From NCBI GenBank assembly GCA_965644295.1, contig CBFFRP010000232.1:1-64000 (forward strand): a stretch of DNA of 64,000 bases, in the 5' to 3' direction. Source of the DNA: Paraphysomonas bandaiensis (taxonomy: Eukaryota > Chrysophyceae). Positions within the stretch are counted from its first letter, which is position 1; every line of letters begins with the position of its first letter. A program made the position numbers and the translations under genes. The notes beneath the pieces were generated by a model, which had not been told where the DNA came from, did no database searches, and saw only the letters and a program-made list of their open reading frames with translations. Below are positions 42,220-55,700 of this stretch, one piece after another.

Positions 42220-44883
42220 ATGATGCCAAGAATATCTGCTATACACTATAGTCGTATGTTTTCAACAACATCTCACTTCAGATTATATCATAGAATTAAT
42301 ATCTTATCACAAGTTTATTCTTATACATGTATACGGTCTCTTTGTACATCGAATACAAGGGATTTCAACAGCATGGGCCTGATGGACGTCATTGTAAACG
42401 GACTCTCTGCCCAAAGTTGTATAAAAATAGACTGAGTTTCTGTACTATTAACACCCCAATTATTTAGATTATAAAACTCCAACAGATGTACAAGCATCCG
42501 TTATTCCACGACTCCTAAAAAGAGAGAACATCGTGTTGTCAGCTAGTACTGGGTCAGGTATGTTTCCTCTGAGTAGGCACATTGCAATTCAATTTTATTA
42601 TTGTTGTTTTTAGGGAAAACTCTTGCTTACACAGTGCCAGCCATTCAAAATATGATTCTACATGAGAGATCAGGGTACCTACGTCTTCACCAAAGGCCAA
42701 GGTATGTTGATGTGATGCCTACTGATAATTGTTCTTGACAAAGTTTAGATGCTTGGTTCTTGTTCCTACAAGAGAACTCGCCAAACAGGTGAGATGAATT
42801 TTAGAAAATTAGTTATGATAATATATGAATTACACTATAATTTTACAGGTGCTCGATTGTGTCAAGGGTCTGAGTCATTATGCGAAAGTGTCGTCTTGTG
42901 CTGTGATGGGAGGTGAAAGTTATAGTGTTCAACGCAGAGCGGTCAGTGCATGCGATATTGCGTTATGTCATTGTCACTGCTGTGGTAATAGCTCAGTGGT
43001 CGAGTAGATCTTATTGTTGCGTCGCCTGGTAGACTCGTGCAGCACTATCAACAGGTGCGAACACTACGTTCTATACTTCTATCTGTATTTAACCTTGATA
43101 CGATAGCGCAACCTAAGTCTCAGTGAGGTTAATTGCGTGATTATTGATGAAGTGGATACAATGTTGACACAAGGGTTTGGTGCTGATATTCGGTGAGTAA
43201 TTCGATGATACTTAATTGAGAGTGTTTCATGTATACGTTGTTATCGTGCAGAACAATACTACACGCTGTGCAACAGTCTTCACCTGTCAATAGCACACTC
43301 TCTGTAACGACATCCCCTCCCTCTTGGTATTCCTCTCAAGTAGGATCTCAGCGCCGTTGGCGGCCGGATACCCATTGTAGCTTACAGGTATATATATATC
43401 ATGATCGTGTTCATCTAAGTTTTCGGGTAGGTTGTAATGGCCTCTGCTACTCTGACTCCTGCTCTAAAAAGACTGCTGGAGGAATTAGCAACTCCCCCGA
43501 AGCCCGCTTCAGGTATCGAAAACACATGTTTGAGATTAGAAATTGCTGCTTCTATTACCTTCTGGGCGTACTGCTATTCGTACTCGTTGATATCTCTGTG
43601 ACAAAGTACCGTAGATGAAACTGTTGAATCTACGAAAACGCGTAGTATCGAATCAGAGGACCAATATGGACTTGGTCTTCAGATGGATGTTATTGAAGTA
43701 GATGGTGCACGCAAATCTCTACCCAATGTGCGCCATAATGTTGAAGACACGGGTGGGAGGGACAAGGTGTCAGTGCTAATGCAGGTTATCCAAGATCACC
43801 ATAGAAAAGGATGGAAGACTATGATATTTTGCAATACGATTGCGTCTTGCAGGTAATACTATTCGTTGGTTCGTTGATGTGGTCACATTTGTCGTGGTTT
43901 TAGAGCTGCCGCTTATGCCGTGGAGGGAATGAAAATGCCTGCGCTGTCGTATCACGGGGATCTAAATTCTGAAGCCAGGACAGCGAATCTGGATATGTTT
44001 CGGCACGATCCCACCCAACAGGTGTTGTCATTAGCATGTGTACTGTGTCATTCTGGAGATAACGCTACATAGTATTTAATATGCACAGACATTGCTGCTC
44101 GCGGAATAGATATCCCCTCTGTAGAACATGTCGTCATGTTCGACTTTCCACTTAACCCGATTGACTATTTACATCGGTATGTATATGCATTGGTGTGCAT
44201 ACTTCTAAAGCACACTTATTGGTTTTGAAGGGCTGGGAGAACTGGAAGAATGGGATCGAAAGGTCTCGTTACGGCTATTGTAGCAAAGAGAGATCGTGTA
44301 CTTTCGGAGGCTATCCAGGTGTGTTAAACGAATACTAAGAGTGCATTTCACGCTCTTTTACAGAGATCAATAGCACAAGGGCTTCCTTTAGATTCCCTTT
44401 CATCAGACAAACGCGCTTATCAGGTTCACTCTACAACACTTTGTGTTCCTTATTTTGACATTTGCCTCCAGGCGCATGGCAAACTGGCAGACGTATTCAA
44501 CAATCAAATACCTGCCGCGGACACTGCGAAAGGCCCGCGCATTGTAAGTGCGTTTTCGCGCTCTAGATCTAATGAGAGGTATGTCTTCGAATGCTGCCTT
44601 TTTTTTCTTTGCAACAGTTGGCATCATTAAGAATGGATACAGGATTGTAAGTGAACCTGGGCGAGGTGGGATATTGGTGAAGCAGCCGCCGAGACGGATT
44701 GTATCGAGGACCTCTCGGATTATTGCTGCGTCAAAGTCAGCTTCTCGGTCATCTAATTCTAGCAAGAATCCCAAATCCAAAAATGCGGCTGGCAAGAAAA
44801 AATCATCGGCTGCTACAGGGAAAAAATCTAGTACTAAAAGTAGAAAAAGTGTACACAATAGTGGTAGTCGTAGCAAGCGCTAG
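42220..44883 (+). CDS. DEAD-box RNA helicase, possibly organellar
   Basis: ATP-dependent RNA unwinding. A many-exon gene with short introns. The N-terminus is basic and hydroxyl-rich ([25 protein letters not shown]), like an organelle presequence. The motifs seen, in order, are the Q motif ([13 protein letters not shown]), Walker A (ASTGSGKT), [13 protein letters not shown], motif II DEVD ([10 protein letters not shown]) instead of DEAD, SAT (ASATLTP), FCNT, ARGIDIP and HRAGRTGR. The C-terminus is a Lys/Ser-rich tail of about 50 residues that may bind RNA. DEVD keeps both acidic residues that coordinate magnesium. The middle of the gene (43380-43620) has exon borders I could not fix with certainty. 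Confidence 0.88.
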
Positions 44884-45689
44884 ATTTGAACTGAATTGAA
44901 TAATAATTGGTATAGCACTTTTCCTTATGTTATAAGCACCTGCTACGACAGACAGTATAACATACAATGCCTTAAATAATAAACATGTATTCAGTATATA
45001 GTATATATGATATATGAACTACGAACACTACAGTTTATATAATGTTGTGCTCACTTAAAGGATGACCATGAACTAGTCTCATAAAATGAACAAATGAAGT
45101 ACCAAGTAATATAGTATGGAGTTAGCAACTATGACATTTATAGAGCGTATAGTGTCTACTGAGTACGCAGTAGTCATTGTTGCGCATACTACTCGTCAAC
45201 TGTATGCTACTCGTAACGGTTATAATTTTAAATACTTTATAAATACGGCTTTCAAATAGCAGAACTCAACAGTCTATCACAATTACTAATTATTCATTAA
45301 TTGATTATTGAGTTTATTGTTCAGTTATTTAAGATCTCAGTTACCAACCTAATGTCAGTTTCGGATAGGTAAGTAAGGCGACCGAACGGTTCGAGCTAAA
45401 GCATCCCACACACCCCTGGTACCTTTTTTGTGTGAGTAAATCACACAACTTATATACACCTCAATACGGAACATTAAAAAATTACGATCGTCATTAATTT
45501 ACAGCAATAAAATATAAATATCACGGGTAATACCTACAACTAGCAAAAATAGATCAAGCCACATTTCTCACATCCAAAGTTGAGCTCCTAATTGCTGCAT
45601 AATAGTCTTGAACTCGAGTAGCTATACACTGATCTAACAACTCTATATTGGATCTCTATCTGCTGATAAAATATATTCCCATGGAAGTA
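44884..45689. other. Intergenic between convergent genes, nothing recognised
   Basis: About 800 AT-rich bases; no repeat or frame that I can support. Confidence 0.5.
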
Positions 45690-47444
45690 TCACAAAGATA
45701 TTGTAAAAGTAGTATCATCATCATCGTCATCATGTGCACTAACATCTTCCAGTGCGCTAGTGTATGACTGAACAAGCTCATATTGAGCAGAGGATATCAC
45801 TCTACCGAAGGGAACAAGGGACGATACGAGTCGGTGAAGTTGCTGCATAAATGACGGTGGTGATGGGTCCGGAAAAGGCACCTCACTACATATACTGCTG
45901 CTAGTGCTAGAATCCATATCGCATTTTTCATCACAAGCTGTAAAAATAATCATTTCGTCAACGTCGCCGGTGGTCTTGGGTGCATTTTCTGTACTGCCTG
46001 CAGATTTACCCTTGATACCCAAAAGGAGTTTCCTTGCTGCTATGGATTCTTCTTTCCAATCTATCCGACACACCAGCAGTAAATAGAGCAAAAAATGTGT
46101 CCATGTACCTACTGTTAGTCCCCAGCACAAACCAGGGACGCCTAACCTTGCTTTAAATGCAAGCAAAGCAGCTAATGGTAGACCAACTATATAATAGCTG
46201 AAGATCACCACAGGGCTTGCCACTCTTTGTTTTCCAGCTCCTTTGATTACCCCAGTAAATGCACATTGCATACCATCTGCAACCACATATATCGCCAGCG
46301 GAACCATAAGTTCCGATACCATCTGTATTACATCAAGATCTGACGTAAACAGCCGCCCAACCCACGCCCTTCCTGCGAGCAACACGACAGATAGAATTAC
46401 CCCGATACCGCCCGCTAGGAGGGGGGCCGTCGTGGCTGATAGAACCGCAGCAGAGGGCCCTGAAGCCCCCAAGGCATGGCCAACACGTGCACAAACAGCT
46501 GTGTGTATACCCATCGGTAACGCAAAGCATATCCCAAGAAGAGTTTGATAAACACTCATAGCGCCGACCTCAACATCTGGATTCGAAAGCAAACCAGAAA
46601 GAAATATCGCTACTTCACTAGCCCACCACTCCGACATCATCATGACGTTAGGAAGACCAAGTCTTATGTGCTCCGTCCATCCCGTGAAGGCCTTAAATGA
46701 AAGCTGAAATCTTGTGCGAGCAAAGGAACCTGAACACCGGAGATATATAAGCAAGAGCACCATCTCGAAAACACGTGTAGTGGACACTGCAAGCGCGGCC
46801 CCAAGGAAATGTAACCCAACGGTGTGGATATACAAAAAACACCATATGGGATGGCAACACGCCGACACAACAGCAATACATACGACAGCAGATGCCTTCT
46901 GTTGCGCATAAAGCCAGTTCTGCAAACACACTATACAGCTAAAAGAAAAAAGAGCTGGAAGGAGAAACGTCAAGTACCGACAAGCATCTTCTGCTATACT
47001 TGAGTCCTGACCTAAGCTTATCATAATTGGAGTTGCAAACACCCATAAAATGCTGATTGGAATGCAGAGACAAAAAAGTATTACTAATGCCCGTTGAAGC
47101 GATAAATTAAGTGCCTCAAAGTCATTTGCACCATGAGCTTGACTGCATATAGTTGAGAGTGCTCCACCTATAAATACACATATATACATATCAAACACTA
47201 TTAATAGTATCATATATATTCATAACTCACCCATTCCTATAATTATTGAGTTACCAAATACATTTGATGTCACTGAAGCCAATCCAGCTGCACTGAGATA
47301 ATGTTTACCTAAATGACCGACAAATACATATGATATCATCTCTACAGCTTTCTTCATTAACATTGCAACAGCAACACGTAAACCTAATTGCATTAATTCC
47401 ATAGTTTCATTTAAAAAATTAGGAAATTTCACTGTATTTGTCAT
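45690..47444 (-). CDS. MATE-family multidrug/toxin extrusion transporter
   Basis: Cation-coupled exporter of organic cations or metabolites. Exons 47231-47444 and 45690-47167 (63-base intron) give 563 residues. It has about twelve hydrophobic helices in two similar halves. Family features include AAGLASVTSNVFGNSIIIGMGGALSTICSQAHGA in the first half (two adjoining pieces across the intron), the LGLPNVMMMSEWWASE block that opens the second half in eukaryotic MATEs, and ARVGHALGA. A long cytosolic tail of about 110 residues is acidic, ending with six Asp. The substrate cannot be told from sequence. Confidence 0.93.
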
Positions 47445-48181
47445 ATTTATAACTATGTATCTGTTAATATATAGATATATATACAGATTGAGGTTAAAAT
47501 ATTCAAATATATGTGGATTTATTCACTTTCTTTCCTTAGAAAACAGTAGTTTTCATATGGAAGTTGTGGGAAATGAATATGAAGTGGAAGATAGCATGAA
47601 GATGGTTTATTATTGTATGATCCTATACAATTACACACTTCCTGGTGTCTATAGCTCTATGCACAGATACATACATACAGTACACAGCACTTTGTATATG
47701 GACCGTACTGGTGTACATGTATAGCAGTATATGTATACAGAGTATGTGCTTGCTGTTGTATAGGATATGGTCCAGTACATACACAGAGTACAGGAGTTGT
47801 ATGAGTGAAAATTTTATACCCCTATATTCCTATCATACAAAGCGTCATTTCTGAAAATACCTAATTTATGTACCCAACCCTTCACGAAAACACCTACTTT
47901 TAGCTGCTGTGCCATTGAATATAAAAGTCAAGTGTCCAGTGATGCATTTTCAGTGTTGAGATTTTGTCCGCTGATTTTGCCATATTTTTGGACTATCCAG
48001 CTACACAAACACTAAAAATGACAGTTTTTTCGAAATATTGATATGTTTTACGGCTGTTTTACACTGCTATCCTTCGTAACTGTATCCATCACTCATATAT
48101 ACATATATATAAGGTGTCGATAGCTTCAATTTGCCCTACATTTACTTAATTCCAATTAGTGAATTGATATCGTTTTGTCGA
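47445..48181. other. Divergent intergenic region, nothing recognised
   Basis: About 740 AT-rich bases between the MATE gene and the 4-TM protein gene; short TA repeats near 48095-48110 only. Confidence 0.5.
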
Positions 48182-48949
48182 ATGAAAAGAGTGATATCAA
48201 TATCCTCAGAACCAAAGGATGCTGCGCAAATTGCGAGCATGGAAAACATAAACAATTCAATGGAAAAATGGAGAGAATATGAACTTCTACAAGGAAAGAT
48301 TGACCTCTTAAAGGCTATCACGGAGGAAATAACTGATGATAATAGTGAAACAGATTGGGTTGCGTGTAAGATTGCGAAAATATTGCTTTATGGTGTTCAA
48401 CCTATGAAAGAAGAGCTAAATGCAATTTGGCAAAATATGGGGGTTGTGTCGGGCTTTGTGGGCGCGATTGCCTTATCAGTGATGTTAAATCCTTTGGAAA
48501 AAAGTGATGGTTTTGAAGGCCAAAATGGGAGTGGTTTTTCGGAAGGCATTGCTCGAGCTTATTATATTTTCTGGACAGTGGCGGCTATCACCGAGATAAT
48601 GACACTACTCATATTGCTGATTATACTGACTCACTTTACATACACGGTCAGAGATGTCGATATATTTAGATTTGTAGTGAACTGGAAAGGGGTGACGGAT
48701 TTGACAGAGGTTCTTACTACCTTGGGTTGCTATTCAATGATGATCGGGTCTGCCACTGGTATGTTCATAATCTGCGATAGCGTTGTGGCGGTGACGACGT
48801 TTGCTGTTACATTCGTAGCAGCTGTTATAATCATGTGGAACTGGTGTACTATGCTCAGCAGGAATGCATGTATGCGAAGGGAATCATCATACAAAATTAT
48901 CAATTCTTTTAAGGAGCTTCACCTCAAGACGGAGCTGTTCAAACAATAG
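48182..48949 (+). CDS. Predicted four-helix membrane protein, unknown family
   Basis: 255 residues from the first ATG (48182). The N-terminal 80 residues are charged and helical. Hydrophobic segments follow at about residues 93-112, 132-158, 190-208 and 213-232, then a short Lys-rich tail. No motif or family is recognised. It is a single exon unless a short upstream exon exists. The gene stands alone between intergenic regions. Confidence 0.6.
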   Translation: MKRVISISSEPKDAAQIASMENINNSMEKWREYELLQGKIDLLKAITEEITDDNSETDWVACKIAKILLYGVQPMKEELNAIWQNMGVVSGFVGAIALSVMLNPLEKSDGFEGQNGSGFSEGIARAYYIFWTVAAITEIMTLLILLIILTHFTYTVRDVDIFRFVVNWKGVTDLTEVLTTLGCYSMMIGSATGMFIICDSVVAVTTFAVTFVAAVIIMWNWCTMLSRNACMRRESSYKIINSFKELHLKTELFKQ

Positions 48950-49937
48950 GGCTATTTAACGACATTATTTTGTGCATATAACAATGCCTTGGGATTATAC
49001 TTTTGTTTGCTGATCGGGTTAATAAACCTTATTAGATAGCACTGCACCGAATTTGTCTTATTCCAGTGTACTTACATACCATGCCAGCAGAATACAAAAC
49101 CGTGCAGACAACTGTTGCAATGGCTTCTTATATCTTATCTTATGTTAGTGAAATTAAAATTATAATTAGCAAAGTCACAATACCAACGCCGTGTACGGAT
49201 ATTATGATGATGGTGCAAAGCATCGTCTAAAATAGTATATATGCTTGAGTAAAGTATATGTGCTCCACTAGTGTAGTGCTGGTGTTGACTACACGATTAT
49301 GATTCATAATGATAAAGTTCTTTGATGCTAACATGTCATGAGTTTGTACGTTTGTACCTATGATCTGTAGCTATACAGCTTAATTTTGCTACCTATATAA
49401 TTAAGTCAGCCTATTAATGGGCAGCATTTACCAAAATAAAAACTGCATTTATCATTTGTATAACCGATTACTGTAATTTGCAATTGTTGCCAATAATTGA
49501 AAACTAATTAATTGATTGTTATTTGTGAAGGCAAACACGGGTCGGGCAACAATTAATTAACGCAGGTTGTAGTCAACTATAATTGCAATTTTTGTTTGCT
49601 GTTTCAATTTCAATTATTGCAATTTCAATAATTGATAATTCATTGCAAAATTAATTGATACACAGCCCTGGGAAGTAGGGTGGCTCTCACACATTCTGCG
49701 CGCGATTTGATTAGCCAATGTGTTAAAGAGATGGCGGGATTGAATACTGTGTGGAGTACAGTTTTTCAGACATGCAAGTCTACGTAAAAGCGATATTCGA
49801 CTTTGAATATTTGATATTGGGGGGAAACCATATTTATATTTCTATAGATAGAAAGGTGATTTTACGAAACATTATCCTTGCGGTGTATCTAGATACAATT
49901 GTTATAGATATATTATGTAGATATCTGCGAGAACTAT
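48950..49937. other. AT-rich intergenic region
   Basis: Includes a stretch at 49490-49660 made of repeated AATTG/CAATT-type words (short inverted and direct repeats). No coding region supported. Confidence 0.5.
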
Positions 49938-49975
49938 AGGCGTCGTGTCGCCGCAAGCACCAAGGTGCAAACATT
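49938..49975 (-). mobile_element. Short LINE-tail match (copy C, minus strand)
   Basis: The reverse complement contains TTTGCACCTTGGTGCTTGCGG followed by CGACACGACG, like the core of the LINE 3' tails at 15094 and 39899. Only about 35 bases match before divergence. Confidence 0.55.
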
Positions 49976-50590
49976 CTCGCAACCCAGTAAACAATAGCCC
50001 AAAACCGAATGTTAACGAAAACTTTGTATCTGCTGACTCCAGATTTTTAAGTTCTGAAGGTAGGTTCATCCCGGATATTGACTTCAGTATGCTGCTCAAA
50101 ACCCCAGATACCTTTGAGGAGGTTCCATTCCCGATTCCTTTTTGTGTTCGTCAAGGCCCAAATACAAAAGTGACTCTTGTATGTATCACTTGCACCACGA
50201 AATTATTTTGCTATGAGTGGACAGAACAATCTCTGCCGTCTACAAATGCGGCTCACAGGTATTTATCCTCCAGAACGCCACGAAAAGGTGCGGGACCGAC
50301 ATTGTTCCATATATGTAAGATTAGCACGCTCTTATAACCTTTAACTGAACTTAGCGTTGCTGTAAACATTAAACTTTTTATTAATCTTTGAATATGGAAC
50401 ACGACAATGAGGGTGACACAGACGATGAAATTCATGTGTCCCATATTATATACAGTGAAATGTCACAGGCGAAAAAGCCAAGGCAATTTAGCTTGCCGAG
50501 GAAACAACAAGAAAGCAATGCAGCAAAAACAGTTATAAATAAAAGTGTGGATGATAAAGAAGACATATATACCTCAACTTGCTTCTGACC
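49976..50590 (+). CDS. Unresolved reading frames, possible gene remnant
   Basis: An open frame of about 120 residues has protein-like composition (SRFLSSEGRFIPDIDFSML and TPDTFEEVPFPIPFCVRQGP), and a second short acidic frame follows (50388-50588). A GT at 50259 could be a donor. I could not assemble a convincing gene or recognise a family. It begins just beside a LINE-tail fragment, so it could be retroelement-associated. Confidence 0.25.
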
Positions 50591-51048
50591 ATAATTACAA
50601 GAAGCGTAGAGTTTATATCGTCTGAATATTGCTTACGACTAAATTAGAGCGATGGAATACCAGCAGCGCACTCAATGTGCTATAAGACCAAAACCTTACC
50701 CTTTCCAGAAAAGCTGCATCATCAGCATACGCACACAGTGACATCATGCAACGTAGACTTGCTTGTTATGGTATGATCTCTCCTAATACAATTCAGCGAG
50801 TGTTGTGTCTTACATAAAATACTTAATTGACTACCTTTTAATAATTTGAGTAAAACGTTTTCAATACGAACAAAAAGCATTGCGAAATTCAAAAAATTAG
50901 TTAAGCAAAAAATCTCATTGCCAATTAAAACTAGATCATATTGAGAAAGCACTTCCCGTTAAATAGTAAATTATTCTTCCAACTTCAAATAAGTCTTTAC
51001 AGAAATTATTTCGATGGCAGATAATAGGTTGGAGAAATACACCACGCA
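50591..51048. other. Intergenic, nothing recognised
   Basis: About 460 bases without supported features, downstream of the aldo/keto reductase. Confidence 0.5.
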
Positions 51049-52154
51049 TTACTTCACTTTGTTGGCTTGATAAGATGCACCTTGATCGAGATTTTCTCGA
51101 TTAGGGTGGTCTTTGGAATAACTTCTCCAATATGGGAACGCCCCCTCCTCACATAGTCTCCAAGCCTCATCGAATGCTTGGAGGGTAGCTTCAGGTAGGT
51201 CGTCCGCACTCTCTGCAGCTTTACATGCCCTAAGATTGCCCTGTAGTTGAGTGATAGAAGATGCCCCAAGGAGAATTCCATCATTACTTTCAAGGGAAGA
51301 GTGCCTCAGTAACCACTGGTACGTCGCAGTAATGAGATCCATCCCCTCTGGCAATGATGCACGGATTAATTCCACAGCCTCAAAATTTCGGTCGGTATAA
51401 AACCGAGGCAGATAGTTAGGGTTGTTCTTGAATCGCCCTGCCTGTACATCACTTCCTGCGCGATGTTTACCTGTAAGTAGTCCTGCTGCGAGTGAGTTAT
51501 ATGCGATGAAGTCAATATTGTGTCGTTTGAGCAGAGGGAGAAGTCCTGCCTCACATCGTCGGTTCAGAGGGTTATATAGACCCTGGTAAACACTTGGAGC
51601 AGTCCATCCATTTTCGGCACAAAGTTGCACAGCCCGTTCTACTTCGGATTCATGATAATTGCTCATTCCTAAACGACCAACAAGTCCCCTCTGTACAAGC
51701 TCATGAGCAGCAGCAAGGGTCTCCGCCAGATCATTCTCAGTATCAGGTTGATGAAGATAAAACTCATCCACACGATCCAATCCCATCGCTGTAAGTGAAT
51801 CTTTTAATTGAGCTTCTAATCCAGTGGCACTTAAACCCATTGGCTGAGATGGATGAGCTTTAGTTGTAACTTTCATCGTATCATCTTGTAGTGCTCCACA
51901 GGCCTTAAGACACTCTCCCACCCTATCACACAATGACCAATACACACTCATATGTATCATACATACATGGGTTCAGTTGATCCACCAGCATATATACGAG
52001 CTGAATCAATATGTGAAACACCCGCAGCTTTAGCTAATTTGATCATCTCAGTGCCTACACCAGCTGTAATAGGGGACGAGGACTGGTTCCAGGCGAATGT
52101 CATGGTACCCAAGTATAAACGAGGGAGGGTTGTAGCACGTGAAACTCCTGACAT
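51049..52154 (-). CDS. Aldo/keto reductase, aflatoxin-aldehyde-reductase-like
   Basis: NAD(P)H-dependent reduction of aldehydes or ketones, expected in the cytosol. Exons 51967-52154 and 51049-51922, joined over a 44-base intron, give 353 residues. The catalytic tetrad is visible: Asp and Tyr in HIDSARIY, Lys in TTKAHP, His in FYLHQPD. Other family features are GLVGRLGMSNYH, YQGLYNPLNRR, YNSLAAGLLTGKH and LLGASSITQLQGNL. The layout is closest to the AKR7 (aflatoxin aldehyde reductase) group. The gene looks complete and functional. Confidence 0.93.
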
Positions 52155-52748
52155 GATTATATATGTATGATGTATGTATATATGGAAGATATGGAATTAG
52201 AGTGTGAGCTATGTGTGTATGTATGTATGTATGTATGTATGTATGTATGTATGTGGATATATGTATATGTAGGTACGCATATGTATGTATGTGGATATAC
52301 ATCCATATAAGAATATAGTAGACTACGAACATTCATATATAATACAGCAGTACATCCACACGGCATAGATCCTAACGAGAGTTGTCATATGTAAGATAAT
52401 GATAGAGATGTTCTGTACATATTCTGCATATAAGCCACGTAGAAGTTGATGGGGTGGATAGTTGATGTGTAGGTCTAGAAAACTATGTATTTGTAGTATA
52501 CAGTAGTGTATATATCAAGAACCATACTGCTGCTCGTGCTTTCTGATATAATGTAGCCGTTGTTTTTTGTAAGTCTAACTGTCATCTTGAGATCCACATG
52601 CATATCAACTCATACAGTTATTAAAGTGGACATTAAGAGGTATATGCTCAGTATATAGTCCATATTTATAGTTTATATTTCAAGAATCTGAAAAAGAAAA
52701 CGAATATATATATCCCTTGTGTGTGGAGTAGCATTATATTAGGCTGAT
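52155..52748. other. Divergent intergenic region with GTAT microsatellite
   Basis: About 590 bases between the aldo/keto reductase and ASPM starts; contains the (GTAT)n tract listed separately and AT-rich sequence. Confidence 0.55.
52215..52253 (+). repeat. (GTAT)n microsatellite
   Basis: About ten perfect tandem GTAT units. Confidence 0.9.
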
Positions 52749-55700
52749 ATGGAGATCATTGCAGAGAAAGAAAATCAGCTCCGACAGACCTCATCTGTAT
52801 CGGACACATCTTTTTCTCAGACTGAAATGTCAGGAAAAGGTGATATTACACCAACAATGCTCTGTGGAAAATTCCAAGAAGCTACTTGGATTGGATTTGG
52901 CTGTGTGAAAGTGGGAATACAATCTTGCCGCATGTTTAGTTTATATAATCCAGAGAACTGCAGTATCACTATCGCTGTTGGTAAATGTCCAATGAAAAGT
53001 GGTTTCAATATAACACTTGGTCCGCATAACGAATCATCTATCGTTATTGAGCCAAAGTCGACTGTTGATGGACATGTTTATTGGACACCTAACTCGAATA
53101 TGTCTGTGAGAGAAGTAGCCATACTATTGATGAATTCTAAGACGAAACTGCAATTAACACTTCATGGTATAGCTGGAATAGGCGAGGTGTGTATGACTGT
53201 ACTTTTCTTTGATGCATGTAATATTTTTGCAGCATAAAGTTCCTTCCAAACTAGAACAGAAATCGAAGAAAGTGCCAATCGCGAGGAAAGGAAGTTTCCG
53301 TGCAAACGCATCAGGTCCCAAAACATCGATTACAAATAAGCACGACAGCACTAATTTGATGAAGAAAAATTCTTCAAATCAGTTGAGTTTTGTAGAATCT
53401 AAGGCTAATGTCTATGGTGACAAGTGGGCGGATAAGCAAGTAACATGTATCACTCGCTGGATGAATGAGAAGATCAGTCCCCAAATGCACGTGGTATTTT
53501 CTAATATAGGCCCTAATTACAGCTCTATCGATTATCAGCACCAACTTCAAAAACACCGAGAGGAAATGTGCTGGATTGCGAGTGAGGACAGTTTCGTGGA
53601 TGTCGTGGAACGTGTGGAGAGTGAGATTCGATCTGATAGACTCGCAATGCGGGAAGACCAAAATATACGTGCCAATGTTGGACTCAAGGAAGAGTTTATG
53701 CAGATTTTACTCAGTTATGACCTATTATGGCTGAGACTTGGATTAGAAGTAGTATTAGATATTACGATATCTCCTCCTGCAACTTTTAATCATGAAGATG
53801 CGCAAAAGATGTCCCCTGAGAAAGCCTCTGAGCTTTGGCACAGCAGTCTAAAGAGAGCAATCAATAATCATATATTTTATTCCGAGGAACTTCACAGCAT
53901 TCACGTAAAGCCAGGGGTAATAATGACTCCTTCTCTTGAACATAAATATCATCGAGACATGTGTAAGCACATTCTTCGTTCGTTTCTGGTGTTGGTACTG
54001 TTGCTGGATAAATGCCGCATCCGGGGTCTATGTGGACGCCGACATAGGCTATTCAGTAAGCACTCCGTCGTTAAATCATCGAAAGATGTTTTGATCCTTT
54101 TCTGTCGCAAATTTCTCAAAGCAGAAGCTAACATCATCAAGCATCTTGCATCTAGAGGATACAATGTGGAATATGTGCAGCGCGGGTATGATGAATTCGA
54201 CTTTATAGTTAAGAATATTTCGTCGGATCTCAAGGATGGTGTGAGACTCTGTCACTTAGTAAATGTACTTTCTGCTGCTGCACAAGAAGACACTACATAC
54301 GATGGCTGCTACCAATATGATCTGATTAAATCAAGTCTTTTAAGAATTCCCGCTGTCAGTCGACTGCAGAAGCTACATAACGTTGGACTTGTGACAAAGA
54401 CATTGAAAGAACTTGGAGTCAGTGTTCCTGTTGAGGATAAGCATATAGTGGACGGCCAGCAAAGTTCTACACTGTTGCTATTGTGGATTATTTTATTTGA
54501 GTTTGATCTAAAGTTCATGGTCAGTTCTGATAAAATAGAGTCAGAGATTAGTAGAATTAATGCTCGTTATATTCACTCAGGTATTATTTAGTCCCTACCT
54601 GATATATTTCTTACACTTTTACAGATGAATCTTTATTGGATACGACAAATGTGGAGTCAGAACAACTATTTAATTCTCTGAGAAGTTCACTGTTGCGCTG
54701 GTGTCAGTGCATATCTTCTATCTACAATGCCCATGTGTATAACTTGTCATCAGACTTGAGCAATGGCAGAGTTATTGGGCTTCTGATTCACTACTACCTA
54801 CCGTCACTGCTGCCTAGACACATTGTATATAAAATATTGAGTGGGGTTGGAGAAGACATAGATGACAATGTTTCGGTATTGACTGAAGCTCCACGACACC
54901 GTTCTTCTGATGACAGAAAGGTATTCGCCGCCATCAGTCGTGCTTGCGAACAGTTAGGAGGTATTCCAACTGTCATACCTACTGCCGACTCTATGAAAAC
55001 ACTTGATGAAAGAACGATTGTTATGTTCTTGGGTTTTATGTTCGCCAGACTAGTCGACTCTTCGATGAAATATCGCGCGGCTAAGGTTATTCAAACATTT
55101 TTGCGACGATATCTTATTCGGTCAAGGGAAACTCAATGCCGAAGGCGAACCTCCAAATCAATGACTGTTGTCAACCCAAAGTTTTGTTACTCATCACGTG
55201 ATGCAGCTCATGTAATTACAGCATTCATGAAACATATATATTCCCGAAGAGTGGAAAGTAGAACTCAATTGTTGGAAAAAGGTAACGTTGCTGACATAGT
55301 AGAAGAAGCTTCTGTTGGTGATGAATTAATTGAGATTGAATCTGTAACAGTGGAATCTACACCCACTGATGACACTGTAAGTGATGTTACTGCTGCAGTC
55401 GATGAAACTTCTGTGGATATTGTATTGGCATGCGATGATGATTTAATGGATGTTGAAACTGCAACAGTGGAATCTATACCGACTGATTGCGCCGTTTGTG
55501 AAGTATCATTGTGTGCCGTTGATGCTATAGCCAGTGAATTTGATAATGAGTTACTGGATGCTGAATCTCTAACAGTGGACTCTACACCGAGTGATAACGC
55601 GTTTGGTGAGACATCTTTATGTGATGTTGGTGCTGTAGTTGATGAACCATCTTTTGGTGGCGAACCAATGGACATTGAAACTGTGACAGTGGACTCACCA

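Noticed and set aside
43146-43175. DEVD in helicase motif II as an inactivating change.
   Set aside because: Both acidic residues needed for magnesium and ATP hydrolysis are kept; the third position varies among active DExD helicases.
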